Source: Acetobacter estunensis
GTDB taxonomy: Bacteria; Pseudomonadota; Alphaproteobacteria; Acetobacterales; Acetobacteraceae
DNA: 64,000 nucleotides
NCBI RefSeq assembly: GCF_019083805.1
Contig: NZ_JAHRDV010000006.1
Coordinates: 183,471-247,470 of the forward strand
Reading direction: 5' to 3'
Part shown: positions 9,390 through 17,481 of the stretch, one piece after another
Layout: each line of letters starts with the position of its first letter
Position numbering within the stretch: position 1 is the stretch's first letter
Notes under the pieces: generated by a model
What the model was told of the DNA's origin: nothing
Database searches by the model: none
Seen by the model: only the letters and a program-made list of their open reading frames with translations
Position numbers and translations under genes: made by a program

Positions 9390-10172
9390 TCAGGGGCGGC
9401 GCGCGGTGAGCAACAGATGCAGGCCGCAATCGGCCATGACTTCATGGTCCGCTAGCGCCGCGTCGCGGGAGAGAAAAGCGTCTTCATCCGCTCGCATGGC
9501 GGTCGCGCAGCCATCACGACCGAGTGCTGCGCCCTGCACAACCAGCCCACGACACGCGATGTCCACGAAACCGGCATTCGCGAAGGCTGCCTTCAGACTC
9601 TCTCGGTCATAGAGATGAAGGCGTGTTGTCACGCCGTCGGACGTGAACGATCCCTCGCGTGTGTCGAGAACGTGCTGAGCCTTTTCAGGCTGCTCTGTCT
9701 GTAGGCATCCGCAGACAAGAGAGATAAGGGAATCCACCATCACAGCAACCCGTCCGCCGGGTGTGAGCCACTCGAACAGGCGTGCGATGATGCGGGATTG
9801 ATCGGTGCAGTACTGGATCGATCCAATGGCGACGGCGAGATCGGCGCTTCCGGGCGGCACGATGACCTCCTCCATGTTGCCCGCAAGAAGGGTAAAGCGT
9901 GGACCGAGTTCCTTGGCATGCAGGGTGGCGATCATGCCGGGGGCATTCTCGATGCCTGTGACGGTATGTCCCTGATCCAGAAAACGCTCGCACCAGCGTC
10001 CTGTCCCGCATCCCACATCGAGAATGCGGGCGTGCGCGGGCAGAGTGAGAGCATTGACCGCCTGCCATCCCAGAAGGTCATAGGCGCGACGGCAGGGATT
10101 GGTGAGGAAGCTTTCGTCAAAAGCCCGGGCTTCCTTCGAATAGCTTTCCTTCTGGAGAGCGTCAGGCTGCAT
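9390..10172 (-). CDS. Class I SAM-dependent methyltransferase
   Basis: A 260-residue soluble methyltransferase with motif I ILDVGCGTGRW (about residues 49-59), a post-I acidic residue in GIENAPGM and motif IV-like DLAVAIGSIQY. It resembles the UbiE/small-molecule class rather than nucleic-acid methylases; the substrate is unknown. Its start lies 11 bases inside the end of the flavoprotein gene, so it is the third member of a coupled operon (aminotransferase, flavoprotein, methyltransferase). It could be an N- or O-methylase acting on the product of the two upstream enzymes, which is inference from gene order. Confidence 0.85.
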   Translation of the reverse strand: MQPDALQKESYSKEARAFDESFLTNPCRRAYDLLGWQAVNALTLPAHARILDVGCGTGRWCERFLDQGHTVTGIENAPGMIATLHAKELGPRFTLLAGNMEEVIVPPGSADLAVAIGSIQYCTDQSRIIARLFEWLTPGGRVAVMVDSLISLVCGCLQTEQPEKAQHVLDTREGSFTSDGVTTRLHLYDRESLKAAFANAGFVDIACRGLVVQGAALGRDGCATAMRADEDAFLSRDAALADHEVMADCGLHLLLTARRP

Positions 10173-11538
10173 GGGCAGCTTCCTCTGGTGGCAGGTTGCC
10201 GGAATACGCCAGCAGGCGCCGGATCAGCATCAGCCCGACGTCATTCTGCCAAAGCCACAGACCATTCACCTGACCGGAAAAACTGCGCTCACCTCCCATT
10301 TCGATCGGTGGGCGATAACCGCAGGCCAGCCCGATACCGAACAGGCCGGGGATCGGTGTGGCATCGGCGGCGATAACCTCACAGGCATCATTCACCAGCG
10401 GACGGCCTTCTTCTTGGGCCGCAAGCGGGAGAGGGATGCCGGTCCGATCACGAATGATCATGGCAGCGGGGCGATAGCCCAGGCAGGCAATGACGAGATC
10501 GGCGTCGTCCAGAATGCGCCGGGCTTCGGCATCGTTTCCCTCCCGAAGCTGGTGGAGGCTCATGCGCGGTTCCGGTGGCGCGTCGCCCACACCGAGAAGT
10601 TGACGGGCGAGAATGCGGGATTCGAACCGGAAACCGCCAAAGCGGTGCACGAAACCGCTGAGAGCGCAGATATCGCGCTCGTCGAAACTGGTATAGCCAT
10701 CCGCGTGCGCCGCGTCTCGGCCGGGATAGAAGATGGTCATGGGTTGCCGGTGCAGCAGGGTGACGTGCACGGGCGGAGTGTGTCCTTCAAGTGCGATAAG
10801 GATTTGTCGTGCACAGGACATGGCGCTTGTCGAGCCCCCCACAATGGCGACCTTGGGGCTATCCATGGCGGTCAGTGTAGCAATCGTGCGGGCGAAACCG
10901 TCATGACTGAGAAATTCGTCCGATTGAATAAGCTTGTTCTCGTATTGTGGGAGAAGCGGAGCGCCCCCGACAGGGAGATGTCGCAATCGCGCAGGTTCTT
11001 GCGTCGCGCCTGTGGCGACGAGAACGCTGGCGGCCTTTACCGTTTCCGTGCGGCCTGTCTGGACATTGCGTAACTGCGCCGTCCATGACCCGTCTTCATT
11101 CTCATCGAGACGATCCACTTCCGTTCCCATAGCCACCCGGCCATGAGGAGAACGGGCGATCAGATTGGCCATGACCTTGCCCACTTCAGCCATCAAGCGT
11201 CCGGCAAGCTCAAGAGGCACACAGTCCGCCCCATAAGCTGCGACTTCTTTCGCCAAAGACGTTTCAGCCAGAACTGCCAGTTCAGGCACTGGGGAGTTTC
11301 GCACACAGGAGAGAAAGGTGTCGGCGGAACTGTCCGAGGTAATGACATAGTTTCCCAGTCGCCCCGCCCCCGGTTCGTGCGCCCGCTCGACCAGCAGGAC
11401 ACCGGTGGAGAGCACGTGTGGGAAAAGATCGTTGCGGGCCGCAGCCAGAAGCGGAGCAAGTCCAGCGGGTCCAGCGCCTATGATAAGAAGACCAAAGGTA
11501 TTGTCGGAATGTTTTGGCATAGAGCTTGTTCCGGTCAT
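10162..11538 (-). CDS. FAD/NAD(P)-binding oxidoreductase, possible N-hydroxylating monooxygenase
   Basis: A 458-residue flavoprotein. The N-terminal FAD site is LLIIGAGPAGLAPLLAA (about residues 15-31), a second nucleotide site is VAIVGGSTSAMSC near residue 240, and LVIACLGYRPA with a later GLFGIGLACGYRP closes the FAD fold, as in class B monooxygenases of the lysine/ornithine N-hydroxylase type. The family match is loose, so the reaction is open: amine hydroxylation would fit a neighbour aminotransferase. The start was set at ATG 11538, overlapping the aminotransferase stop as ATGA; a GTG/ATG further upstream would run 100 bases into that gene. Confidence 0.8.
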   Translation of the reverse strand: MTGTSSMPKHSDNTFGLLIIGAGPAGLAPLLAAARNDLFPHVLSTGVLLVERAHEPGAGRLGNYVITSDSSADTFLSCVRNSPVPELAVLAETSLAKEVAAYGADCVPLELAGRLMAEVGKVMANLIARSPHGRVAMGTEVDRLDENEDGSWTAQLRNVQTGRTETVKAASVLVATGATQEPARLRHLPVGGAPLLPQYENKLIQSDEFLSHDGFARTIATLTAMDSPKVAIVGGSTSAMSCARQILIALEGHTPPVHVTLLHRQPMTIFYPGRDAAHADGYTSFDERDICALSGFVHRFGGFRFESRILARQLLGVGDAPPEPRMSLHQLREGNDAEARRILDDADLVIACLGYRPAAMIIRDRTGIPLPLAAQEEGRPLVNDACEVIAADATPIPGLFGIGLACGYRPPIEMGGERSFSGQVNGLWLWQNDVGLMLIRRLLAYSGNLPPEEAAHAA

Positions 11539-12698
11539 GCGGCCACCTGTGTCGTTGCCGCTCCAGGAAGAGTCACAAGCGGCTGCAAGGCCTCGCACAC
11601 TCTGCGCGGCATCTCGGGTGTCATATCGGTCCACAGAGGAAGTGAAAGGATACGGTCGGCCACATTATTGGTTGTGCTCAGGTCGTCGGCTGTACAGATC
11701 TGTGCGAAATAGGGTTGTTGCATCAGATGGGGCGAGAAATATGCTCCGGTGCCGATATTCAGGGCGTCTAGTGCTGCACGGACTTCGTCACGTGAGCAGC
11801 CCTCGGGCAGAAGCACGGGCATGAACTGATAGGAACGGCGGCGTCCCCATGGTTGCTGTGTCTCCAATCCGGGAGGAAGATAGCAGCAATAGATCTCGGC
11901 CAGAGCGGCCCGTTGGTTGGCGACTTCTTCCATCGTGGTCAGGCAGGCGAGAGCGATGGCCGCCGCGAATTCGGTCATTTTCGAGTTTATGCCATGGTTT
12001 GTCGCGCTGCGTGGGGAACCGAAACCGAAATTTCCCATTGTGCGAAGAGCGGCAATGGTGTCCGGATTTGCACAATATATGACGCCCCCTTCTCCAATGC
12101 CGAAAGTCTTGGTGGCGTGCATGGAAAAGACAACAGGATGGGCGAACCCGGTGCCAAATCCATGCCCATTTTCGTCCAGAGTGCCCAGAGAGGCAGCGGC
12201 ATCAATGACGATACCCGCTCCGGTTTCCTTGTGCAGTTTCTCATAATGATTTAGGTCGATGCCATTCCCGAAGGTGGCGTAAGGGACAATCAGATCGATT
12301 GAGTCTCCGTAACGCTCGATCAACCGACATTCGGAAACCGGGCAGGCAGCCCATGTCTCGGGGTCGATATCACAAAAGAGCGGGGTATAGCCGGCCCAAA
12401 GAGCCGCATGCGCTGCGGCGGCGAAGGTGAAGGAAGGCATGAGTGCATAGCGAGGAGTCGATGAAGATTGTCTTTGTCGGGCCACATGCTTCATGGCGAT
12501 CATCAAACCAATGGTCGCGTTGCAGACCGTCAGGCAATTTCCGGTACCATTGAAGTAGAGATCGCGGAGTCGGGTCTCGAATAGAGTGTTTTTGGGTCCA
12601 TAATTACTATGGATTCCGGATTGCTCTATTTCGAGGAGACTGTCGATGAGAGATGCAAACGCAGGAGTCTTGACGGAAATAAAAGGTATCATGGTCAC
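11535..12698 (-). CDS. DegT/DnrJ/EryC1-family PLP aminotransferase
   Basis: A 387-residue aminotransferase of the sugar-aminotransferase (DegT) family. The PLP lysine is K197 in SMHATKTFGIGEGGVI, and the cofactor-contacting aspartate is D166 in VIDAAASLG. A substrate-entry stretch GIHSNYGPKNTLFETRL opens the protein as in ArnB/WecE relatives. Such enzymes usually convert keto sugars to amino sugars on a nucleotide carrier; some act on free ketones. It is the first gene of the minus-strand operon and is divergently arranged with a glycosyltransferase-like gene across a 285-base low-GC gap that must contain both promoters. ATG 12692 is an alternative start two codons in. Confidence 0.9.
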   Translation of the reverse strand: MTMIPFISVKTPAFASLIDSLLEIEQSGIHSNYGPKNTLFETRLRDLYFNGTGNCLTVCNATIGLMIAMKHVARQRQSSSTPRYALMPSFTFAAAAHAALWAGYTPLFCDIDPETWAACPVSECRLIERYGDSIDLIVPYATFGNGIDLNHYEKLHKETGAGIVIDAAASLGTLDENGHGFGTGFAHPVVFSMHATKTFGIGEGGVIYCANPDTIAALRTMGNFGFGSPRSATNHGINSKMTEFAAAIALACLTTMEEVANQRAALAEIYCCYLPPGLETQQPWGRRRSYQFMPVLLPEGCSRDEVRAALDALNIGTGAYFSPHLMQQPYFAQICTADDLSTTNNVADRILSLPLWTDMTPEMPRRVCEALQPLVTLPGAATTQVAA

Positions 12699-12983
12699 GA
12701 CATCCTTCGCTGTCGTTGGCGGCAGTTTCTAGGAGTTTTTAAACGTAAATTTTCGTTTAAGGTTCCTTACGACAAAAAATATCAGGCGTCATAGAAGTAA
12801 CGGAATTGTGAGTCCGCACGGGACATCTGGCTGAGGTGTGATCGTTTGGTGTGTGAATTGGGTCTGAGAAAACCAGAAATGGCTTGCGAGAATTTTAAAA
12901 AATGTCCTTGATGGCCATCACGGAAGACGATCATCTGTCCATGCATGTTGGACGGATTTCCAATGTAGAGTGATGATCTGTTC

Positions 12984-14399
12984 ATGACATATGCTGTGGT
13001 ATTCAAAGTTTATCGATGGGATGACGCGGTTGATCATAATTTCCGTCGATGCCGTGCTTTGGCCGTAGGAGCCGATTTCTTCATTCTCTATGATCGCACC
13101 TATGGTGACGATCTGCCAGAAGACATTCGCACGCATGATCGGATGTTTTTTGTGACCAATCAGGATGCTCTTGATCTGGGATTATCTGGAACGCATGACG
13201 GGGGGGTCAATCTGTTCTGGTATAATGCGGACTACCAGCACAGTCTGTTTGTCCTGAAGTATCCGGATTACGATTTTTTCTGTTTTGTCGAAAGCGACGT
13301 GGCGGTAAACATGCCTCTGGCGCCGATCATGCGAAAAATGAGGGAGCAGGGTCTGGAGCTTATTTTCCAGCCGCAGTTATACGCTCCGGAACAGTGGAGT
13401 CATTTCAGTACCTGTGCCGGATATTATGATGACGATACCTATATCAATAAAGGGCTATTCTGTATTTCATTTTTTTCCCGCAGGGCGCTCCTCCATACCT
13501 TGCAGCGGCGTCTGAATATGACGGCGCTTCAGCAGCGTCGGAAACTGTCGACATGGCCTATTTCGGAAGCTGTCATGGCGCATGAACCTATCCGGGCGGG
13601 AATGAAGTGGGCGCGGCTCGATACGGTCTGTCGCGGGCTCGATCATTACGACTGGTCACCACCTTATGCTGTCGCCGAACTGGATGGCATGATCGGAATG
13701 GATATCGTCCATCCGGTCACGTCCATGAATCGCAGTTTTATGATTCGTAATTTCCAGCAGGATTACCATTCGTTGTGGTCGGAAAAGGAGGTGAGGGAGG
13801 GCAGATCACGTACTCGTGCCCGCACTATTCGGGATTTCGAGGTTTTTGCGCGCCTGTATAATTCTCCGCATATTCAGTCTTCCCGTGATCGTGCGCAGGC
13901 AATACTGGAAGATGCTCGTTCATTGCTGGAGAGTGAAACGCTCTCTCTTCTTCATGGAACGAACCGATTGGCCGAAGAAAAATGGCGTGTGCGAGGAAGT
14001 CGTGAGCATGGTTTTCCAGCCGCTTGTCTTTCCGATCTGCCAAACTGGGACGAGCATCAGGCGCATGACATGCAGTCCGGCGAATGGGTCGAGGTGACGT
14101 TGCCTCCACTTCGGAAGGGAAGTCGTCTTCTGGTGGGGGCGCAGGACGCGCGATTCATTCACGTCCTGCGTGTGGAAAACGGGAATGGAGATGGAAGGCT
14201 CGTTCCTTTGCTTTTTCAGCGTGTTTTTCGTGACATGATCTTTGGGGTTTTTGACATTCCTGCTGAATGCGAAAGCCTGCGTTTGACCGCACAGATGCCG
14301 GGAAAAATGTTCAGTCTGCGGCTGGGAGATGGCAAATGGGTAGAAAGCGTTGCCGTTGAAAAAGCCGAAATGCCGCTTTTGAGCAGCAGCGCAGCATAA
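12984..14399 (+). CDS. Glycosyltransferase-like protein of unknown function
   Basis: A 471-residue soluble protein not confidently recognised. The N-terminal half looks like a GT-A fold: it starts MTYAVVFKVYRWDDAVDHN, has ADFFILYDRTYGD near residue 30-45, and DFFCFVESDVAVN near 95-107, where ESD could serve as the metal-binding DxD-like motif. The last 130 residues have the alternating pattern of a beta-sandwich (WVEVTLPPLRKGSRLLVGAQDARFIHVLRVE), possibly a carbohydrate-binding or adhesive module. No signal peptide or membrane segment is seen. GC content is lower than in the core. It is divergent from the aminotransferase operon and may act on the sugar that operon makes; that link is inference. 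Confidence 0.6.
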   Translation: MTYAVVFKVYRWDDAVDHNFRRCRALAVGADFFILYDRTYGDDLPEDIRTHDRMFFVTNQDALDLGLSGTHDGGVNLFWYNADYQHSLFVLKYPDYDFFCFVESDVAVNMPLAPIMRKMREQGLELIFQPQLYAPEQWSHFSTCAGYYDDDTYINKGLFCISFFSRRALLHTLQRRLNMTALQQRRKLSTWPISEAVMAHEPIRAGMKWARLDTVCRGLDHYDWSPPYAVAELDGMIGMDIVHPVTSMNRSFMIRNFQQDYHSLWSEKEVREGRSRTRARTIRDFEVFARLYNSPHIQSSRDRAQAILEDARSLLESETLSLLHGTNRLAEEKWRVRGSREHGFPAACLSDLPNWDEHQAHDMQSGEWVEVTLPPLRKGSRLLVGAQDARFIHVLRVENGNGDGRLVPLLFQRVFRDMIFGVFDIPAECESLRLTAQMPGKMFSLRLGDGKWVESVAVEKAEMPLLSSSAA

Positions 14400-14442
14400 A
14401 GGTGATTTTGCATACTCTTTGTTGTCAGAGGAAAGAGTCTTC

Positions 14443-15243
14443 ATGCTGCATATCGCGTCGCTTCATATTTATCCCGTCAAGGGCTTGCACGCCTTGTCGC
14501 TGGAGCAACTGGAACTGGAGACATGGGGGCCGCTCAACGATCGCCGATGGTTGGTGGTGACGCCGGAAGGTGAGTTCCTCACGCAGCGCACGATGTCGGC
14601 CATGGCACGGATCGCCGCTCATCCCAGCCAGACGGGAGTGACGCTCAAACATGCGGATGGAACCGAACACGTCGTGCCATATCCTGTCGGCAAAGAGCGG
14701 GATGTACGGGTGTGGGTCGACACCGTGCGGGGATGCGATGCGGGCGACGAGGTGGCGGAGTGGCTCAGTGCTCATCTAGGGCGCGCATGTCGGCTGGTTT
14801 TTATGGCCGAACCGAGGACCGCGCGTCAGCGCAACTGGCAGGGACAGGACTATCCGGTCTCCTTTGCGGACGAGTTTCCGGTGCTTCTTTGCACGGAAGC
14901 GTCTCTGGCTGATCTGAATACGCGCCTTGCCATGCCGGTACCTATGGCGCGATTTCGTCCCAATCTTGTCGTCACCGGCGCCTCCGCGTGGGAGGAGGAT
15001 GCATGGGTGCGTCTTAGCGTAGGCGATGTGGAATTGCGTCTGGTGAAGCCGTGCTCGCGCTGTGTGGTCACTACCATTGATCAGGATACGGGTGGAATGC
15101 CTGAGCCGGGGCAGCCGCTGAAAGCTCTTGCTGGGTTTCGCCGTGCGTCGGGGGGCGTGATGTTCGGACAAAACGCATTGGTGGAAAAGCCGGGCATGAT
15201 CCGGGTTGGCGATGAGGTAAGGGTAATTGAGCGCTCAGTGTGA
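14443..15243 (+). CDS. MOSC domain-containing protein (YcbX-like)
   Basis: A 266-residue protein with an N-terminal MOSC_N beta-barrel (IASLHIYPVKGLHALSLEQLELETWGPLNDRRWLVV, residues 3-40) and a C-terminal MOSC domain ending in VKPCSRCVVTTIDQDTG, whose conserved cysteine is expected to coordinate sulfur or molybdenum cofactor. Members detoxify N-hydroxylated bases such as hydroxylaminopurine or bind Moco. The C-terminal ferredoxin domain of E. coli YcbX is absent. ATG 14443 follows an AGAGGAAAG site. The gene stands alone between the glycosyltransferase-like gene and the Rrf2 regulator. Confidence 0.88.
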   Translation: MLHIASLHIYPVKGLHALSLEQLELETWGPLNDRRWLVVTPEGEFLTQRTMSAMARIAAHPSQTGVTLKHADGTEHVVPYPVGKERDVRVWVDTVRGCDAGDEVAEWLSAHLGRACRLVFMAEPRTARQRNWQGQDYPVSFADEFPVLLCTEASLADLNTRLAMPVPMARFRPNLVVTGASAWEEDAWVRLSVGDVELRLVKPCSRCVVTTIDQDTGGMPEPGQPLKALAGFRRASGGVMFGQNALVEKPGMIRVGDEVRVIERSV

Positions 15244-15377
15244 GTGATGGTGTGTGAGGGGGAGCGGTACAATCTTGGAAAATATAATGATGCAGGAAGA
15301 TAAAATAATGATCTGTCCTTGAGTAGCAGGATGTCCTTTCGGTCATCTTCAATCAAAGAGTTGCGAATATAAACGCG

Positions 15378-15390
15378 GACCTATAAGGTC
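15378..15390. promoter_or_regulatory. Palindrome in the promoter of the Rrf2 operon
   Basis: A perfect 13-base palindrome GACCTATAAGGTC, extended outward by CGCG and TGCG to an imperfect 21-base inverted repeat (15374-15394), ends two bases before the Rrf2 ATG at 15396. The centre contains a TATAAG that could be a -10 element. It is the kind of site an Rrf2 protein uses to repress its own operon; this is inferred from symmetry and position. Confidence 0.55.
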
Positions 15391-15395
15391 TGCGT

Positions 15396-15938
15396 ATGTC
15401 ACTTTATGGCGCAAGCACTGAATATGTTCTCCACAGCCTGCTCTGGCTTGTGAACAATCCACAGCCTGTCAGCAGTCTCGATTTGTCGGAGTTGCAAAAC
15501 ATCCCTGCGGCTTTTGTCGCCAAATTACTGCCGAAGCTTGAAAAGGCCGGTATCCTCGAAGCCTCAGAAGGTTTGCGAGGTGGTTACAGGCTTGCGCGTG
15601 CGCCCGACCAGATCAGTGTTTTGGAGGCTATCGACGCTGTGGAAGGCAGAAAAAGTCTCTTCAATTGTCAGGAAATTCGGGAACGATGTGTTCTGTTCAA
15701 TGATAGCCCGCCAGCATGGACAAAACGTGGTGTGTGCAGCATTCACGCGGTGATGCTGCGAGCGGAACAGGTCATGCGACAGGAACTGGCCCAAACGTCT
15801 CTCTCCGATCTGGCGCAGGCCATGCAGGCAAAAGTGCCTCCTCCGTTTCCAAAGGAAGTGCTGTCTTGGCTCGACGAACGTGCTCAGACACGTCGGGTCA
15901 GAAAAGTCAGACAACGAAGACGATCGGACGTTCTTTAG
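15396..15938 (+). CDS. Rrf2-family transcriptional regulator
   Basis: A 180-residue regulator. A winged helix-turn-helix covers residues 5-70 (STEYVLHSLLWL, IPAAFVAKLLPKLEKAGILEASEGLRGGYRLAR), typical for Rrf2. Three cysteines, C91, C98 and C114, sit where IscR and NsrR bind an Fe-S cluster, so it probably senses iron-sulfur status, nitric oxide or redox stress. The C-terminal 40 residues are basic (RRVRKVRQRRR) and are an unusual extension. The gene is followed by the cupin and SDR genes in the same direction with short gaps, and the palindrome before its start suggests autoregulation. Confidence 0.9.
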   Translation: MSLYGASTEYVLHSLLWLVNNPQPVSSLDLSELQNIPAAFVAKLLPKLEKAGILEASEGLRGGYRLARAPDQISVLEAIDAVEGRKSLFNCQEIRERCVLFNDSPPAWTKRGVCSIHAVMLRAEQVMRQELAQTSLSDLAQAMQAKVPPPFPKEVLSWLDERAQTRRVRKVRQRRRSDVL

Positions 15939-15975
15939 TCGCGAGGTCTGTCTCCGCATCAGGAAAGACGAAAAA

Positions 15976-16365
15976 ATGCATAAATTTATCGCACTTGGCG
16001 TAATGGCCATGTGTTTTTGTACGTCCACTGTTCATGCCGCGACAAAGGTTACTCCTCTGCTTGTTCATGACCTGAAAGGCATTCCGGGAAAGGAGGGGGC
16101 TATGTTGAGGGTCGATTACGCCCCTGGAGAGTCTGATCCGATCCATCGGCATAATGCTTCGGTATTCGTTTATGTGCTGAAAGGCGCCATCACCATGCAG
16201 GTTAAAGGTCAGGCGCCTGTCACTCTGCATGAAGGACAGACCTTTTTTGAGGGACCGGACGACGTCCATCTCCTGGGGCAAAATGCCAGCAAGACAGAGC
16301 CTGCCGAGTTCCTTGCATTTTTCGTGAAAGACAAATTGGTCCCTTTTATCTTTCCTGTTCACTGA
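15976..16365 (+). CDS. Secreted cupin-domain protein
   Basis: A 129-residue protein starting with a signal peptide (MHKFIALGVMAMCFCTSTVHA) and containing one cupin barrel. Metal-ligand motif 1 is DPIHRHNASVFVYVLKG (about residues 55-72, with H58 and H60) and motif 2 is EGQTFFEGPDDVHLLGQNAS. It likely acts in the periplasm as a small metal-dependent enzyme or binding protein; no substrate is known. ATG 15976 follows CAGGAAAGACG. It lies 37 bases after the Rrf2 gene and 16 before the SDR gene, so the three are one operon. Confidence 0.88.
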   Translation: MHKFIALGVMAMCFCTSTVHAATKVTPLLVHDLKGIPGKEGAMLRVDYAPGESDPIHRHNASVFVYVLKGAITMQVKGQAPVTLHEGQTFFEGPDDVHLLGQNASKTEPAEFLAFFVKDKLVPFIFPVH

Positions 16366-16381
16366 ACTAGGAGCTGCGGTT

Positions 16382-17296
16382 ATGAAAGTTTTTGTTGCGG
16401 GAGCAAGTGGAGCGCTGGGGCGTCCCCTGATCACTCGCCTGCTGGATGCAGGTCATGAGGTGTGGGGCATGGCGCATCGCCCCGAAAGTCTGGCTGTTAT
16501 CCAAAGCCTTGGAGCACATTCTGTCGCAGGGGACGCTCTTGCTCGAGACGCGATGTTCACTATCCTTGGGGCTATCAGACCGGATGCTGTGATCGACCAA
16601 CTGACATCGCTTCCACGCAGTCCATTCGATCTACCGCAAAGATTACCAGCAGACCGAAAACTGCGTTTGCAGGGCGGCGAGAACTTATTGGATGCTGCTC
16701 ATGCCTGTGACGTACAACGCTATATCCAGCAATCCTGTGGTTTCTATCTGGATGGAGGGCATGTGCTGGTGACGGAAGCATCGCCACTTAAACTCTTGGC
16801 TCCCGGCCATATCGGTGAGAGTGCTCGCATGTATGCAGAATTGGAAAGACGGGTTTTAGGGACGTCTTCTTTGCAAGGCATCGCCCTTCGATATGGATTT
16901 TTTTATGGCCCCGGCACCTGGTATTGGCCAGACGGTGCTTTCAGCGATCATCTTCATAAAGGTAAAGTTTCTATTGTCGGTGCTGGAAGCAGCACATTTT
17001 CTTTCATTCATGTGGATGATGCAGCGGACGCCACAGTGACGGCTCTAACGGCTCCTGCCGGTATCTATAATGTTGTCGATGACCAGCCGACAAAGCTATC
17101 TGAGTGGTTACCTGCCTATGCAAAGTGGATTGGAGCCACCGCTCCCCATTACCTTGATGAGAAAGAGGCTTTCTCCTTGATGGGCGAAGAAAGTATTTAT
17201 TATCAGAACAACCTTGATGGTGCATGCAATCAAAAAGCCAAAGAGGTTCTGGGGTTTGAGCCGCAGCGGCTGCCTTGGATGAGCGACAGCCGATAG
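16382..17296 (+). CDS. Extended SDR, NAD(P)-dependent epimerase/dehydratase family
   Basis: A 304-residue oxidoreductase with the N-terminal cofactor motif VAGASGALGRPLI (residues 4-16) of atypical extended SDRs, the segment GIALRYGFFYGPGTWYW, and FIHVDDAADATV, which is typical for NAD-dependent epimerases. A complete active-site YxxxK is not obvious: MYAELERRV is the nearest, so the catalytic activity is uncertain. An AGGAGCTG ribosome site precedes the ATG. It is the third gene of the Rrf2 operon and could remove reactive aldehydes or quinones together with the cupin; that is inference. Confidence 0.85.
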   Translation: MKVFVAGASGALGRPLITRLLDAGHEVWGMAHRPESLAVIQSLGAHSVAGDALARDAMFTILGAIRPDAVIDQLTSLPRSPFDLPQRLPADRKLRLQGGENLLDAAHACDVQRYIQQSCGFYLDGGHVLVTEASPLKLLAPGHIGESARMYAELERRVLGTSSLQGIALRYGFFYGPGTWYWPDGAFSDHLHKGKVSIVGAGSSTFSFIHVDDAADATVTALTAPAGIYNVVDDQPTKLSEWLPAYAKWIGATAPHYLDEKEAFSLMGEESIYYQNNLDGACNQKAKEVLGFEPQRLPWMSDSR

Positions 17297-17422
17297 GTCG
17301 AAGGTGTCAGTCTATAATAATCAGACGGAAACGTCTGTGTCTTCTATTGAATGATAGTTGGTTTTTAGCTCATTGTAGACTTCTGAGATAAAATCTACCG
17401 TATTTGTGGAAGATAGAACGCC

Positions 17423-17458
17423 TTAAAACAGTCCCGGTGCGCAAACACCGGGACTGTT
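17423..17458 (-). terminator. Terminator of putA
   Basis: A perfect 13-bp stem AACAGTCCCGGTG / CACCGGGACTGTT (17427-17439 and 17446-17458) with a 6-base loop. Read on the minus strand it is followed by TTTTAAGG, so it serves putA, which ends 24 bases earlier in that direction. No T-run follows on the plus strand. Confidence 0.8.
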
Positions 17459-17481
17459 CCTTGTAATCAATGGAAGAGGAG

